Shown here: positions 26,381-36,635 of the stretch, piece by piece
Layout of the letters: every line of letters starts with the position of its first letter
Numbering within the stretch: position 1 is the first letter of the stretch
Origin: Ochrobactrum teleogrylli
GTDB taxonomy: Bacteria; Pseudomonadota; Alphaproteobacteria; Rhizobiales; Rhizobiaceae
Length of the DNA: 39,096 nt
Assembly: GCF_006376685.1 (NCBI RefSeq)
Contig: NZ_VEWL01000022.1
Span: 1 to 39,096, forward strand
Direction: 5' to 3'
The notes under the pieces: generated by a model
The model's input: the letters and a program-made list of their open reading frames with translations, nothing else
What the model was told of the DNA's origin: nothing
The model's database searches: none
Program-made: the position numbers and the translations under genes

Positions 26381-28651
26381 ATGCGCGATCAGACAACCGG
26401 TCCCCGCGTGCTGCTGAAGCGGCTGCGCGAATTGATGGCTGAGCCGCTTGAGCCGCAGCCGCGCCTTGACCGGATCGTCCGTGAAATCGCGCAGAATATG
26501 GTCGCGGAAGTCTGCTCCTTCTATGTGCTTCGCGCTGACGGCGTACTCGAACTCTACGCCACCGAAGGTTTGAACCCTCAGTCGGTCCATCTGGCGCAAT
26601 TGCGTCTCGGTCAGGGCCTTGTCGGCACGATTGCTGCAAGCGCGCGCCCGTTGAACCTCACTGATGCGCAAAGCCATCCGGCCTTCGCCTATCTGCCGGA
26701 AACGGGCGAAGAAGTGTATAATTCTTTCCTCGGCGTTCCCGTGCTGCGCGCAGGCCGCACGATGGGCGTTCTCGTCGTGCAGAACCGCACCAAGCGCGCC
26801 TATCGTGAAGATGAAGTCGAAGCGCTTGAAACGACAGCCATGGTGCTTGCCGAAATCATCGCATCCGGCGATGGGCTGAAGCTCGTGCGCCCCGGCATCG
26901 ACCTTGATATGGGCCGCCCGATGAGCGTAACCGGGGCGGCCTTCAATGACGGCATCGGTCTTGGTCACGTCGTGCTGCATGAGCCGCGCATTGTCGTCAC
27001 CAATCTCTTCAATGAGGATAGTCAGGCGGAACTTGCCCGTCTCGATCAGGCGCTCGGTTCCCTGCGCATTTCCATCGACGACATGCTGTCGCGCCGCGAT
27101 GTGGCCATTGAGGGCGAGCATCGCGAAGTGCTGGAAGCCTATCGCATGTTCGCGCATGATCGTGGCTGGGTGCGGCGTCTGGAAGAGGCGATCCATAACG
27201 GTCTGACCGCAGAAGCCGCAGTCGAAAAGGTGCAGAGCGACACGCGCGCGCGGATGATGCATCTGACCGATCCCTATATGCGCGAGCGCCTGTCGGATTT
27301 TGATGATCTTGCCAATCGTCTGCTGCGCCAGCTGATGGGCCGCGACATCAAGACGATGGCCGAATCGCTGGTCAAGGATGCGATCATCGTGGCGCGCTCC
27401 ATGGGCGCCGCCGAATTGCTGGACTATCCGCGTGAGCGTTTGCGCGGCGTGGTGCTGGAAGACGGTGCAGCGACGAGCCATGTGGTGATTGTGGCGCGCG
27501 CTATGGGGATTCCCGTGGTGGGGCAGGCCAAGGGCGCCGTTTCCATGGCGGAAAACAACGATGCCGCCATCGTCGATGGCGACGAGGGCGTGGTGCATCT
27601 GCGTCCGCAGTCCGATCTCGAATCGGCCTATGCGGAAAAGGTTCGCTTCCGGGCGCGGCGTCAGGCGCATTATCGCGAATTGCGCGACAAGCCCGCCTTG
27701 ACCAAGGATGGCGTCGATATTTCGCTTTTGATGAATGCGGGCCTTCTGGTCGACCTGCCGCAGCTTGCGGCATCGGGCGCATCGGGCATCGGCCTGTTCC
27801 GCACCGAGCTGCAGTTCATGGTCGCCTCGACTTTCCCGCGGGCGGAGCAGCAGGAGCGGCTCTATCGCTCGGTCATGGAAGCGTCGGGCGACAAGCCGGT
27901 CACTTTCCGCACGCTCGATATTGGCGGCGACAAGGTGCTGCCTTACTTCAGCGCATCGGCGCAGGAAGAAAACCCGGCGCTTGGCTGGCGCGCCATCCGT
28001 CTCACGCTCGACCGTCCGGGTCTGCTGCGCACCCAGCTGCGCGCGCTTTTGAAGGCGGCGGGCGGACGTGAACTGAAGCTCATGCTACCGATGGTGACGG
28101 AAGTTGCCGAGGTGAAGGCGGCGCGTGAGATCATCGAGCGCGAGGTGCGCCATCTGTCGCGGTTTGCGCATGCGCTTCCGACGCGGATGAAGCTTGGCGC
28201 GATGGTCGAAGTTCCAGCCCTGTTGTGGCAGCTGGACGAGCTGATGACGGCGGTTGATTTCGTGTCCGTCGGCTCCAACGATCTGTTCCAGTTCCTGATG
28301 GCGGTGGATCGCGGCAATTCGCTGATTTCCGGTCGTTTTGACCAGCTTTCTCCGGCTTTCCTGCGGACGCTGCGCCATATTGTCGATACCGGCAACCGGC
28401 ATGACAAGCCGGTCACGCTCTGCGGTGAAATGGCAGGACGTCCGCTGACGGCGATGACGCTCATCGGCCTCGGCTTCCGCTCCATCTCCATGTCGGCTGC
28501 GGCCATCGGCCCGGTCAAGGCGATGCTCGGCGCGCTCGATACCACGAAGCTGAATGCGCTTCTCAATGAAGAGCTGGACAAGCCGAACGTCGCGCATTCG
28601 CTGCGCGAATTGATGCTTCGATTTGCAGAAGACAACGATATTCCGTTATAG
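26381..28651 (+). CDS. ptsP: Phosphoenolpyruvate-protein phosphotransferase of the nitrogen PTS (EI-Ntr)
   Basis: 756 aa. An N-terminal GAF domain (about 20-165, the NifA-like sensor domain of EI-Ntr) comes first. The EI N-domain follows, with the phosphorylated His367 in GAATSHVVIVARAMGIP. The PEP-binding TIM-barrel domain has FRTE at 473-476, TLDIGGDK, SVGSNDLFQF and the catalytic Cys681 in LCGEMAGRP. It passes phosphate from PEP to NPr (PtsO) and then EIIA-Ntr, a regulatory relay tied to nitrogen state through the GAF domain, which binds glutamine in studied homologues. ATG 26381 is preceded by AGAGGAGTG about 9 nt away. It sits between lysC and prfA, as I recall for many Rhizobiales. Confidence 0.96.
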   Translation: MRDQTTGPRVLLKRLRELMAEPLEPQPRLDRIVREIAQNMVAEVCSFYVLRADGVLELYATEGLNPQSVHLAQLRLGQGLVGTIAASARPLNLTDAQSHPAFAYLPETGEEVYNSFLGVPVLRAGRTMGVLVVQNRTKRAYREDEVEALETTAMVLAEIIASGDGLKLVRPGIDLDMGRPMSVTGAAFNDGIGLGHVVLHEPRIVVTNLFNEDSQAELARLDQALGSLRISIDDMLSRRDVAIEGEHREVLEAYRMFAHDRGWVRRLEEAIHNGLTAEAAVEKVQSDTRARMMHLTDPYMRERLSDFDDLANRLLRQLMGRDIKTMAESLVKDAIIVARSMGAAELLDYPRERLRGVVLEDGAATSHVVIVARAMGIPVVGQAKGAVSMAENNDAAIVDGDEGVVHLRPQSDLESAYAEKVRFRARRQAHYRELRDKPALTKDGVDISLLMNAGLLVDLPQLAASGASGIGLFRTELQFMVASTFPRAEQQERLYRSVMEASGDKPVTFRTLDIGGDKVLPYFSASAQEENPALGWRAIRLTLDRPGLLRTQLRALLKAAGGRELKLMLPMVTEVAEVKAAREIIEREVRHLSRFAHALPTRMKLGAMVEVPALLWQLDELMTAVDFVSVGSNDLFQFLMAVDRGNSLISGRFDQLSPAFLRTLRHIVDTGNRHDKPVTLCGEMAGRPLTAMTLIGLGFRSISMSAAAIGPVKAMLGALDTTKLNALLNEELDKPNVAHSLRELMLRFAEDNDIPL

Positions 28652-28746
28652 CAAGGCAAATTGCATAGAATGACCGGGTGTGGCGCGGAATGCGGCAGGC
28701 CCGGTTTCGCACATTTGCACACGGACGACAGTTTTTAGGACATGAC

Positions 28747-29820
28747 ATGATCGCATTGCCGCAGGACCGGATGGACCAGCTCTTGAAGCGGTTCTCGATG
28801 ATCGAAAGCCAGATGGCCGACAATCCGGATTCGGAAACCTATGTGAAGCTTGCTTCCGAATATTCCGAATTGCAGGAAGTCGTCGGCAAGATTCGCGAAT
28901 TGAGCGATGCGCGTGGCGAAGCGAAAGATCTGGCGGCGATGCGCGACGATGCGTCGACGGATGCCGAAATGCGCGCCTTGGCTGTCGAGGAATTGCCGGA
29001 GGTCGAAAAGCGCGTCGAGGCGCTGGAGCAGGAAGTGCAGATTCTGCTTTTGCCCAAGGATGCTGCTGACGAAAAGAACGCCATTCTTGAAATTCGCGCC
29101 GGTACGGGTGGACTGGAAGCAGCGCTTTTCGCGGGCGATCTCTTCCGCATGTATGAGCGCTACGCCAGCGAAAAGGGCTGGCGCGTCGAGCTGGTCTCTG
29201 CCAGCGAAGGCGATGCGGGCGGCTATAAGGAAATCATCGCGACGGTTTCCGGCAAGGGCGTGTTCTCGAAGATGAAGTTCGAATCGGGCGTGCATCGCGT
29301 GCAGCGTGTGCCGGAAACCGAGGCTGGCGGGCGTATTCATACATCGGCTGCGACGGTTGCCGTGCTGCCGGAAGCCGAAGACATTGATATCGAGGTCCGC
29401 AACGAGGATATCCGCATCGATACGATGCGCGCATCGGGCGCTGGCGGACAGCATGTCAACACGACTGACTCGGCCGTGCGCATCACCCATATTCCGACCG
29501 GCATCATGGTGGTTCAGGCGGAAAAATCCCAGCACCAGAACCGCGCCCGCGCCATGCAGATCCTGCGCGCCCGCTTGTACGATATGGAACGGCAGAAGGC
29601 GGAAAGTGAACGCTCGGAAGCGCGCCGCAGCCAGGTCGGTTCCGGTGACCGTTCGGAACGTATCCGTACATACAATTTCCCGCAGGGCCGCGTTACCGAT
29701 CACCGCATCAACCTGACGCTCTACAAGCTCGACCGTGTGATGGAAGGCGATCTCGACGAACTGGTCGATGCGCTGATTTCCGATCACCAGACAGCACTTC
29801 TGACCGAACTGGGCGCCTGA
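28747..29820 (+). CDS. prfA: Peptide chain release factor 1
   Basis: 357 aa. GGQ (233-235) in [16 protein letters not shown] is the peptidyl-transfer motif, and the PxT stop-codon recognition tripeptide is Pro189-Glu-Thr191 in [17 protein letters not shown]. It releases peptides at UAA and UAG codons. The start is ATG 28747 ([12 protein letters not shown]), with AGGA 6 nt upstream; ATG-like starts further up lack support. prmC, which methylates the GGQ glutamine, starts 2 nt after the stop codon, a functional pair in one operon. No terminator lies between ptsP and prfA, so read-through from ptsP is possible. Confidence 0.97.
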   Translation: MIALPQDRMDQLLKRFSMIESQMADNPDSETYVKLASEYSELQEVVGKIRELSDARGEAKDLAAMRDDASTDAEMRALAVEELPEVEKRVEALEQEVQILLLPKDAADEKNAILEIRAGTGGLEAALFAGDLFRMYERYASEKGWRVELVSASEGDAGGYKEIIATVSGKGVFSKMKFESGVHRVQRVPETEAGGRIHTSAATVAVLPEAEDIDIEVRNEDIRIDTMRASGAGGQHVNTTDSAVRITHIPTGIMVVQAEKSQHQNRARAMQILRARLYDMERQKAESERSEARRSQVGSGDRSERIRTYNFPQGRVTDHRINLTLYKLDRVMEGDLDELVDALISDHQTALLTELGA

Positions 29821-29822
29821 GC

Positions 29823-30689
29823 GTGAGTAGCGAGCGTCTTGACGTTCTGGCAGCGAAGGCGCGACGGCAGTTGCGCGATGCCGCGCTCGAAACGCCCGAT
29901 CTTGATGCGCGCCTGCTCATCGAATGGGCGACGGGCGCAACAAGGCTCGATCTGATTTCCGCGCCGGACCGGCAGATCGATGCGGAGCGTGTCGAGACCT
30001 TGCGCGCGGCGCTGGAGCGTCGTGCAAAAGGCGAACCCGTGCATCGCATTATCGGCGTTCGCGAATTTTACGGCCTGCCATTCCGGCTTTCCGCGGAAAC
30101 GCTTGAACCGCGCCCGGATACGGAAGCGCTGGTGGAACTGGTTATTCCGCCGCTAGAAGCGCTGATCGAAAAACATGGCGTCGCCGAATTGCTCGATATG
30201 GGCACCGGGACCGGGGCGATTGTGATCTCGCTCCTGCATCGCTTCGAGACATTGCATGGCATCGGTCTCGATGTGTCGGAAGGCGCGCTGGCTACGGCGC
30301 GAATCAACGCTGCGAACAATGGCGTAAGCGAACGTTTCGCGGCGCTGCGAAGCGACTGGTTCGCCAATATCAGCGGACGGTTTCATATGATCGTCTCAAA
30401 CCCGCCCTATATTCCGCATGAAGACATTGCCGGTCTGTCGCGGGAAGTGCGCGAGCATGATCCGCTTGCGGCGCTGGATGGCGGTCAGGATGGGCTGAAT
30501 TTTTACCGCGCCCTTGCAGAACGGGCAGTTGAGTACCTATATGAAGGTGGTATGGTTGCCGTAGAAATCGGCGCCGGACAATTCCAGGATGTAAAAGCGC
30601 TGTTTGAGCAAGCGGGTTTTGAACTCGCAAACGATGCGCGTGATCTGGGCGGCCATAGAAGGGCCATGCTTTTTGCGCAAAAATCATAA
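29823..30689 (+). CDS. prmC: Peptide chain release factor N5-glutamine methyltransferase
   Basis: 288 aa. The N-terminal helical domain recognises the release factor. The catalytic domain has SAM motif I DMGTGTG (125-131) and NPPY at 193-196, where the glutamine amide is held. ETLEPRPDTEALVE is a typical PrmC stretch. It methylates the Gln of GGQ in RF1 and RF2. The start is GTG 29823, 2 nt past the prfA stop, with no independent ribosome-binding site, so translation is probably coupled. The last codons lie next to a 516-nt gene-free region. Confidence 0.95.
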   Translation: MSSERLDVLAAKARRQLRDAALETPDLDARLLIEWATGATRLDLISAPDRQIDAERVETLRAALERRAKGEPVHRIIGVREFYGLPFRLSAETLEPRPDTEALVELVIPPLEALIEKHGVAELLDMGTGTGAIVISLLHRFETLHGIGLDVSEGALATARINAANNGVSERFAALRSDWFANISGRFHMIVSNPPYIPHEDIAGLSREVREHDPLAALDGGQDGLNFYRALAERAVEYLYEGGMVAVEIGAGQFQDVKALFEQAGFELANDARDLGGHRRAMLFAQKS

Positions 30690-31205
30690 ACGAAATTTTG
30701 ATACCCAACGGCGCGAAAAAACACTTGGAATTTGCCGCGAAGCCGTTTAGTTTCCGGCCACCGTATACAGCCAGAATGGTTTTGCCCGCTTTTTGAGGGC
30801 CGTGGCGGAAATGCTCCATGACGATTTGAGGTCATGCTCTCCCGGGGTCTAAGCCTTTGGAGATGGCTCGTACGGAAGTACACGACTTTCAGGCATGGTC
30901 CCGAAAAGCGATGCTTTTCGGAATGGGCCTTGCACAATGCAACCGTCAGGTTCCGGCCATCCATCTGGATATGCGGAGCTGAGAGGCATGTCGCGGAAAA
31001 GTGGGGACCGGTTTTCCGGGAACGGCATGCATAAAAGCAACCCCTTAATGTGCGTCACGCGAACAATATGAAATGCGGCGCGCTTTAAGAATAGTCGATG
31101 TGTAGGAAGTTTTAGGGCGTGCTTCCTCCATGGCTCAATAGCAAGAAACAGGCGGCTTTTTTCGTCGCAACGTTTCTGCGCCCTTTAATCTGAAAAGAGA
31201 TGAAT
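30690..31205. other. Gene-free mosaic of palindromes between prmC and the DUF4167 gene
   Basis: No convincing gene. It holds a CCGAAAAGC-gat-GCTTTTCGG hairpin (30901-30921), a TTGCA-caa-TGCAA hairpin (30930-30942), a GTAC-GGAA-GTAC dyad near 30881-30892, and the RIME-like element at 30986-31087. A GGAAG/CTTCC stem follows near 31108-31128. The promoter of the DUF4167 gene must lie in the last 100 nt, but I cannot place it. Confidence 0.6.
30986..31087. repeat. RIME-like mosaic palindromic element (copy 2)
   Basis: The first 45 bases (30986-31030) match 20243-20287 at 42 of 45 positions, with the same hairpin (CGGAAAA with TTTTCCG). The right end GCGGCGCGCTTTA (about 31075-31087) resembles the AAAGCGCG/CGCGCTTT part of copy 1, but the middle differs. 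This mosaic pattern is typical of Rhizobium intergenic mosaic elements. Confidence 0.75.
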
Positions 31206-32015
31206 ATGAGGCCAGCACAGCAGAATAGGCGTATGCGCGGACGGGGGAATAACAACAATAATAATAACAATAACCGCAAGGGCCCCAATCCTCTGTCGCG
31301 TAATTACGAAAGCAACGGACCTGACGTAAAGATCCGTGGCAATGCGCAACATATTGCAGAAAAATATTCGACCCTCGCGCGTGACGCTCAGGCTTCTGGC
31401 GACCGGGTGATGGCTGAAAACTATCTTCAGCACGCTGAACATTACAACCGCATCATCATGGCTGCCATGGCGCAGAATCCGGTGCCGTTCCAGCGCGAAG
31501 AAACCTTCGACGATGACGGCGCCGATGACGACGATACCGGCTTCACGCCAGCCGTGGCCGCAGAGCCGCGTCCGGTCAATGGTTCGGGCCCGCAGCCGGT
31601 CATCGAAGGCACCCCTGCCGAAGTAATCTATGGCGAGGAAAGCGGCGAAAGCCGCCAGCCGCGCGAACGTGACAATCGCGATCGCCGCCTTGGACGTGGA
31701 CGCCGCCCGCAACGTGAACGCTTCAATGCCGAAGAGCGCCCGGAAGCGCAGGCCGGTGAAGCAGGCGAACAGCCGGTCGTAGAAGCTCCCGTGGAAACAC
31801 AGGAACCAGCTCCGGTCGCCCGGGCTGCAAAGGTTGCTCCGGTGGTTGCCGAAGCTGCACCGGTTGAGGCTCCGGCAGAAGCACCTGTCGAAGCAAAGGC
31901 TGATGATGAAGCTGCGCCGCGTCGCGCCACCCGTCGTCCGGGTCGTCCGCGCCGTGTTGCTAAAGATGCCGGCAGCGATACGCCAGCAACGGAACCTGTC
32001 GATTCGGACGCTTAA
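31206..32015 (+). CDS. DUF4167 domain protein with poly-asparagine tract
   Basis: 269 aa. A basic N-terminus (MRPAQQNRRMRGRG) is followed by nine consecutive Asn (15-23, encoded by mixed AAC/AAT codons at 31248-31274). The conserved DUF4167 core spans about 24-95: NPLSRNYESNGPDVKIRGNA, then QHIAEKYSTLARDAQASGD and ENYLQHAEHYNRI. The rest is acidic and Ala/Pro/Glu-rich, probably disordered, ending in a basic RRATRRPGRPRR cluster. The mix of Arg/Gly/Asn-rich start and AT-hook-like GRP end suggests nucleic-acid binding, an inference only. ATG 31206 is preferred over 31200 because AAAGAG then has normal spacing. The family is, to my knowledge, restricted to alphaproteobacteria and of unknown function. 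Confidence 0.9.
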   Translation: MRPAQQNRRMRGRGNNNNNNNNNRKGPNPLSRNYESNGPDVKIRGNAQHIAEKYSTLARDAQASGDRVMAENYLQHAEHYNRIIMAAMAQNPVPFQREETFDDDGADDDDTGFTPAVAAEPRPVNGSGPQPVIEGTPAEVIYGEESGESRQPRERDNRDRRLGRGRRPQRERFNAEERPEAQAGEAGEQPVVEAPVETQEPAPVARAAKVAPVVAEAAPVEAPAEAPVEAKADDEAAPRRATRRPGRPRRVAKDAGSDTPATEPVDSDA

Positions 32016-32035
32016 GCGTTTCGATATCCAATTTG

Positions 32036-32068
32036 AAAATGGCGCGGTTTTCCGCGCCATTTTTATTT
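32036..32068 (+). terminator. Rho-independent terminator after the DUF4167 gene
   Basis: A perfect 12-bp stem (32036-32047 with 32052-32063) with a TTTT loop is followed by TATTT. It lies 20 nt past the stop codon and separates the gene from clpB. Confidence 0.93.
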
Positions 32069-32090
32069 GGTCGCGCTTGCGTTGCCCACC

Positions 32091-32119
32091 CTTGCCGAAA
32101 GGCGGTCATAGTCCCATAT
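32091..32119 (+). promoter_or_regulatory. RpoH (sigma-32) heat-shock promoter of clpB
   Basis: CTTGCCG (32091-32097), 14 nt, then TCCCATAT (32112-32119). The -10 box matches CCCCATnT at 7 of 8 positions; the -35 box keeps the CTTG core. The spacing is within the sigma-32 range. The start codon of clpB is 96 nt downstream of the -10 box. A GAAGCCC/GGGCTTC hairpin (32138-32161) and a CCTCTAGAGG palindrome (32183-32192) lie in the leader. Confidence 0.65.
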
Positions 32120-32214
32120 CCTGTCTTGGAAAGACATGAAGCCCGCCCTTGCGGGGGCTTCGTCACCCAACATCTTCCGGTGCCTCTAGAGGGCTGGAGG
32201 GCAAAGGAGACATT

Positions 32215-34836
<2,622 letters not shown>

Positions 34837-34854
34837 CCTCCCGCTTGCCCCAAC

Positions 34855-34888
34855 AAAGCGCCGCAGTCGTAAGATTGCGGCGCTTTTT
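34855..34888 (+). terminator. Rho-independent terminator after clpB
   Basis: An 11-bp stem (34855-34865 with 34876-34886) with a 10-nt loop is followed by TT CTT. It lies 19 nt after the clpB stop. The remaining 220 nt to the next gene are AT-rich and include a TTAACCAT sequence (35031-35038) that resembles a CtrA half-site. Confidence 0.92.
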
Positions 34889-35107
34889 CTTGGGCTCTAC
34901 CGCATCCGGCTTCGGATGTGCCGCAAGCATGAAGAAATTTTACAGATACAAATTTCATAAAACTTGTCGTCACTTGGCCATTTTCATGTCCAGTTCATCT
35001 GGCATCTGCTGATACTCGGATAATCAGTTATTAACCATATTCGCGGCATCCATGATCTGACGATCCGATTGAACGGTCTGATATTACGGGCACCTGGGAC
35101 TTCCTTC

Positions 35108-36577
35108 ATGACGCATTCCATACGCATGCTTCGTTTCGCATTGTTCGCTTCTGCGGCGCTTCCTGCTACCGGTGCGGGCGCTTTCGCAGAAGAAACCCGT
35201 GATGCCACGCTCACGGAAGCCCCGGTGCAACTGGCGCAGCTCTATGATCCCGGCGAAGAGGTCTATCACGACCGGCGCGTGCGCGTTTACATCGACCAGT
35301 ATGGTCGACGCGTGACGATGGATCGTCGTGGGCGCATCATCAGCGTTGAGGATGCCAATAGCTATGATCGCAACAGCTATGGCGGTCACAACAGCCGTCG
35401 TGATCCGCAGGAAGACGACAACTGGACACTGAACGGCCCGGTTGATGGCGGTTCGCCCTATGACGGCTTCAGCAATGTGCCGGAAGACCCGAATTATTAT
35501 CCCGCCGCCCCGTCTGATCCGAGCTATCGCGGCAATCAGGATGGTCAGGTGCAGCGTTCGGAATTGCCGCCGTCCGGCGAAAACTATCCCGATAATACGG
35601 GCACCAATTCCGCTAGCATCGACCAGAATTATGGCGGTCAGGACAATTACGGTCAGCCCGGCTACGAGCAGCCCCGCAACGTGCCGCAATCGAGCGACAT
35701 GGCCCCGGCCATCGAAATGCCGAAGGGCGAGGGCGCCAAGGCCAAGATCGCAGCCTTTCAGGTGCTGCTTGATCGCGCTGGCGCATCGCCCGGCGTTATT
35801 GACGGCCGCTCAGGCAGCAATGTCGACAAGGCTGCTGCCGCTTATGGCGAATTGACTGGAAAATCCATCAATCCGACGGACGACGCGGCAGTGAATGCCG
35901 AGTTGGAAGCAACCGGTGGTGCGGCCTTCTTCGAATATACGATCACCAACGAGGATGTCGGTCGCCAATATGTGGCCTCGATCCCGGAAGATTACGCCCA
36001 TAAGGCGCAACTCTCGTCGATGGCCTATACGTCGGTGACGGAAATGCTGGGCGAGAAATTTCACATCGACGAAAATTACCTGAAGGAAATCAATCCGGGT
36101 GTGAATTTCAATCAGCCGGGTACCATCGTCAAAGTGCCGAATCTCGGCAAGCCGGTGCGCGCCAAGGTGGCGAGAATTATTGCCGACAAGGGACGCAAGC
36201 AGGTTCGTGGCTATGATGAAAGCGGCAAGCTCGTCGTGGCCTATCCGTCAACCATCGGTTCATCGGATAATCCGTCGCCGTCCGGCATCGTGCAGGTGGA
36301 GCGTATCGCGATCAACCCGAATTACACCTATAATCCCAAGATCAATTTCAAGCAGGGCAATAACGATAAGGTTCTGACCATTCCGCCGGGACCGAACGGG
36401 CCGGTGGGCACCGTGTGGATTGCGCTGTCCAAGCCAACTTACGGTATCCATGGAACGCCGGAGCCGTCAAAGATCGGCAAGACGTCGAGCCATGGCTGCG
36501 TGCGATTGACGAATTGGGACGCAGAAGAACTGGCCAAGCTCGTCAAGGCAGGCGTCACCGTCGAGTTTTCCGAATAG
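35108..36577 (+). CDS. L,D-transpeptidase (YkuD domain), secreted
   Basis: 489 aa. A signal peptide (MTHSIRMLRFALFASAALPA) with cleavage near AFA-EE is followed by a long low-complexity region, about residues 95-205, rich in Tyr, Gln, Asn, Pro and Gly. A peptidoglycan-binding-like helical part is at about 210-260 (KIAAFQVLLDRAGASPGVIDG), and a LysM-like segment at about 320-360 (DENYLKEINPGVNF). The YkuD catalytic domain has His448 in HGTPEP and the SHGC motif at 461-464, with nucleophile Cys464. It makes 3-3 crosslinks or attaches proteins to peptidoglycan in the periplasm. The start is ATG 35108; a GGGAC 7-8 nt upstream is a weak site, and ATG 35126 is a possible alternative. It converges on an M23 endopeptidase gene. 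Confidence 0.92.
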   Translation: MTHSIRMLRFALFASAALPATGAGAFAEETRDATLTEAPVQLAQLYDPGEEVYHDRRVRVYIDQYGRRVTMDRRGRIISVEDANSYDRNSYGGHNSRRDPQEDDNWTLNGPVDGGSPYDGFSNVPEDPNYYPAAPSDPSYRGNQDGQVQRSELPPSGENYPDNTGTNSASIDQNYGGQDNYGQPGYEQPRNVPQSSDMAPAIEMPKGEGAKAKIAAFQVLLDRAGASPGVIDGRSGSNVDKAAAAYGELTGKSINPTDDAAVNAELEATGGAAFFEYTITNEDVGRQYVASIPEDYAHKAQLSSMAYTSVTEMLGEKFHIDENYLKEINPGVNFNQPGTIVKVPNLGKPVRAKVARIIADKGRKQVRGYDESGKLVVAYPSTIGSSDNPSPSGIVQVERIAINPNYTYNPKINFKQGNNDKVLTIPPGPNGPVGTVWIALSKPTYGIHGTPEPSKIGKTSSHGCVRLTNWDAEELAKLVKAGVTVEFSE

Positions 36578-36601
36578 TTCGACCTGCACGGGTCATATAA
36601 C

Positions 36602-36633
36602 AAGCCGGGACAAGCATTGCTTTCCCGGCTTTC
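36602..36633. terminator. Shared bidirectional terminator between the two cell-wall genes
   Basis: AAGCCGGGA (36602-36610) pairs with TCCCGGCTT (36623-36631) over a 12-nt loop. TCT follows on the plus side and GTTAT on the minus side. It fills the 58-nt gap between the convergent stops at 36577 and 36636. Confidence 0.8.
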
Positions 36634-36635
36634 TG

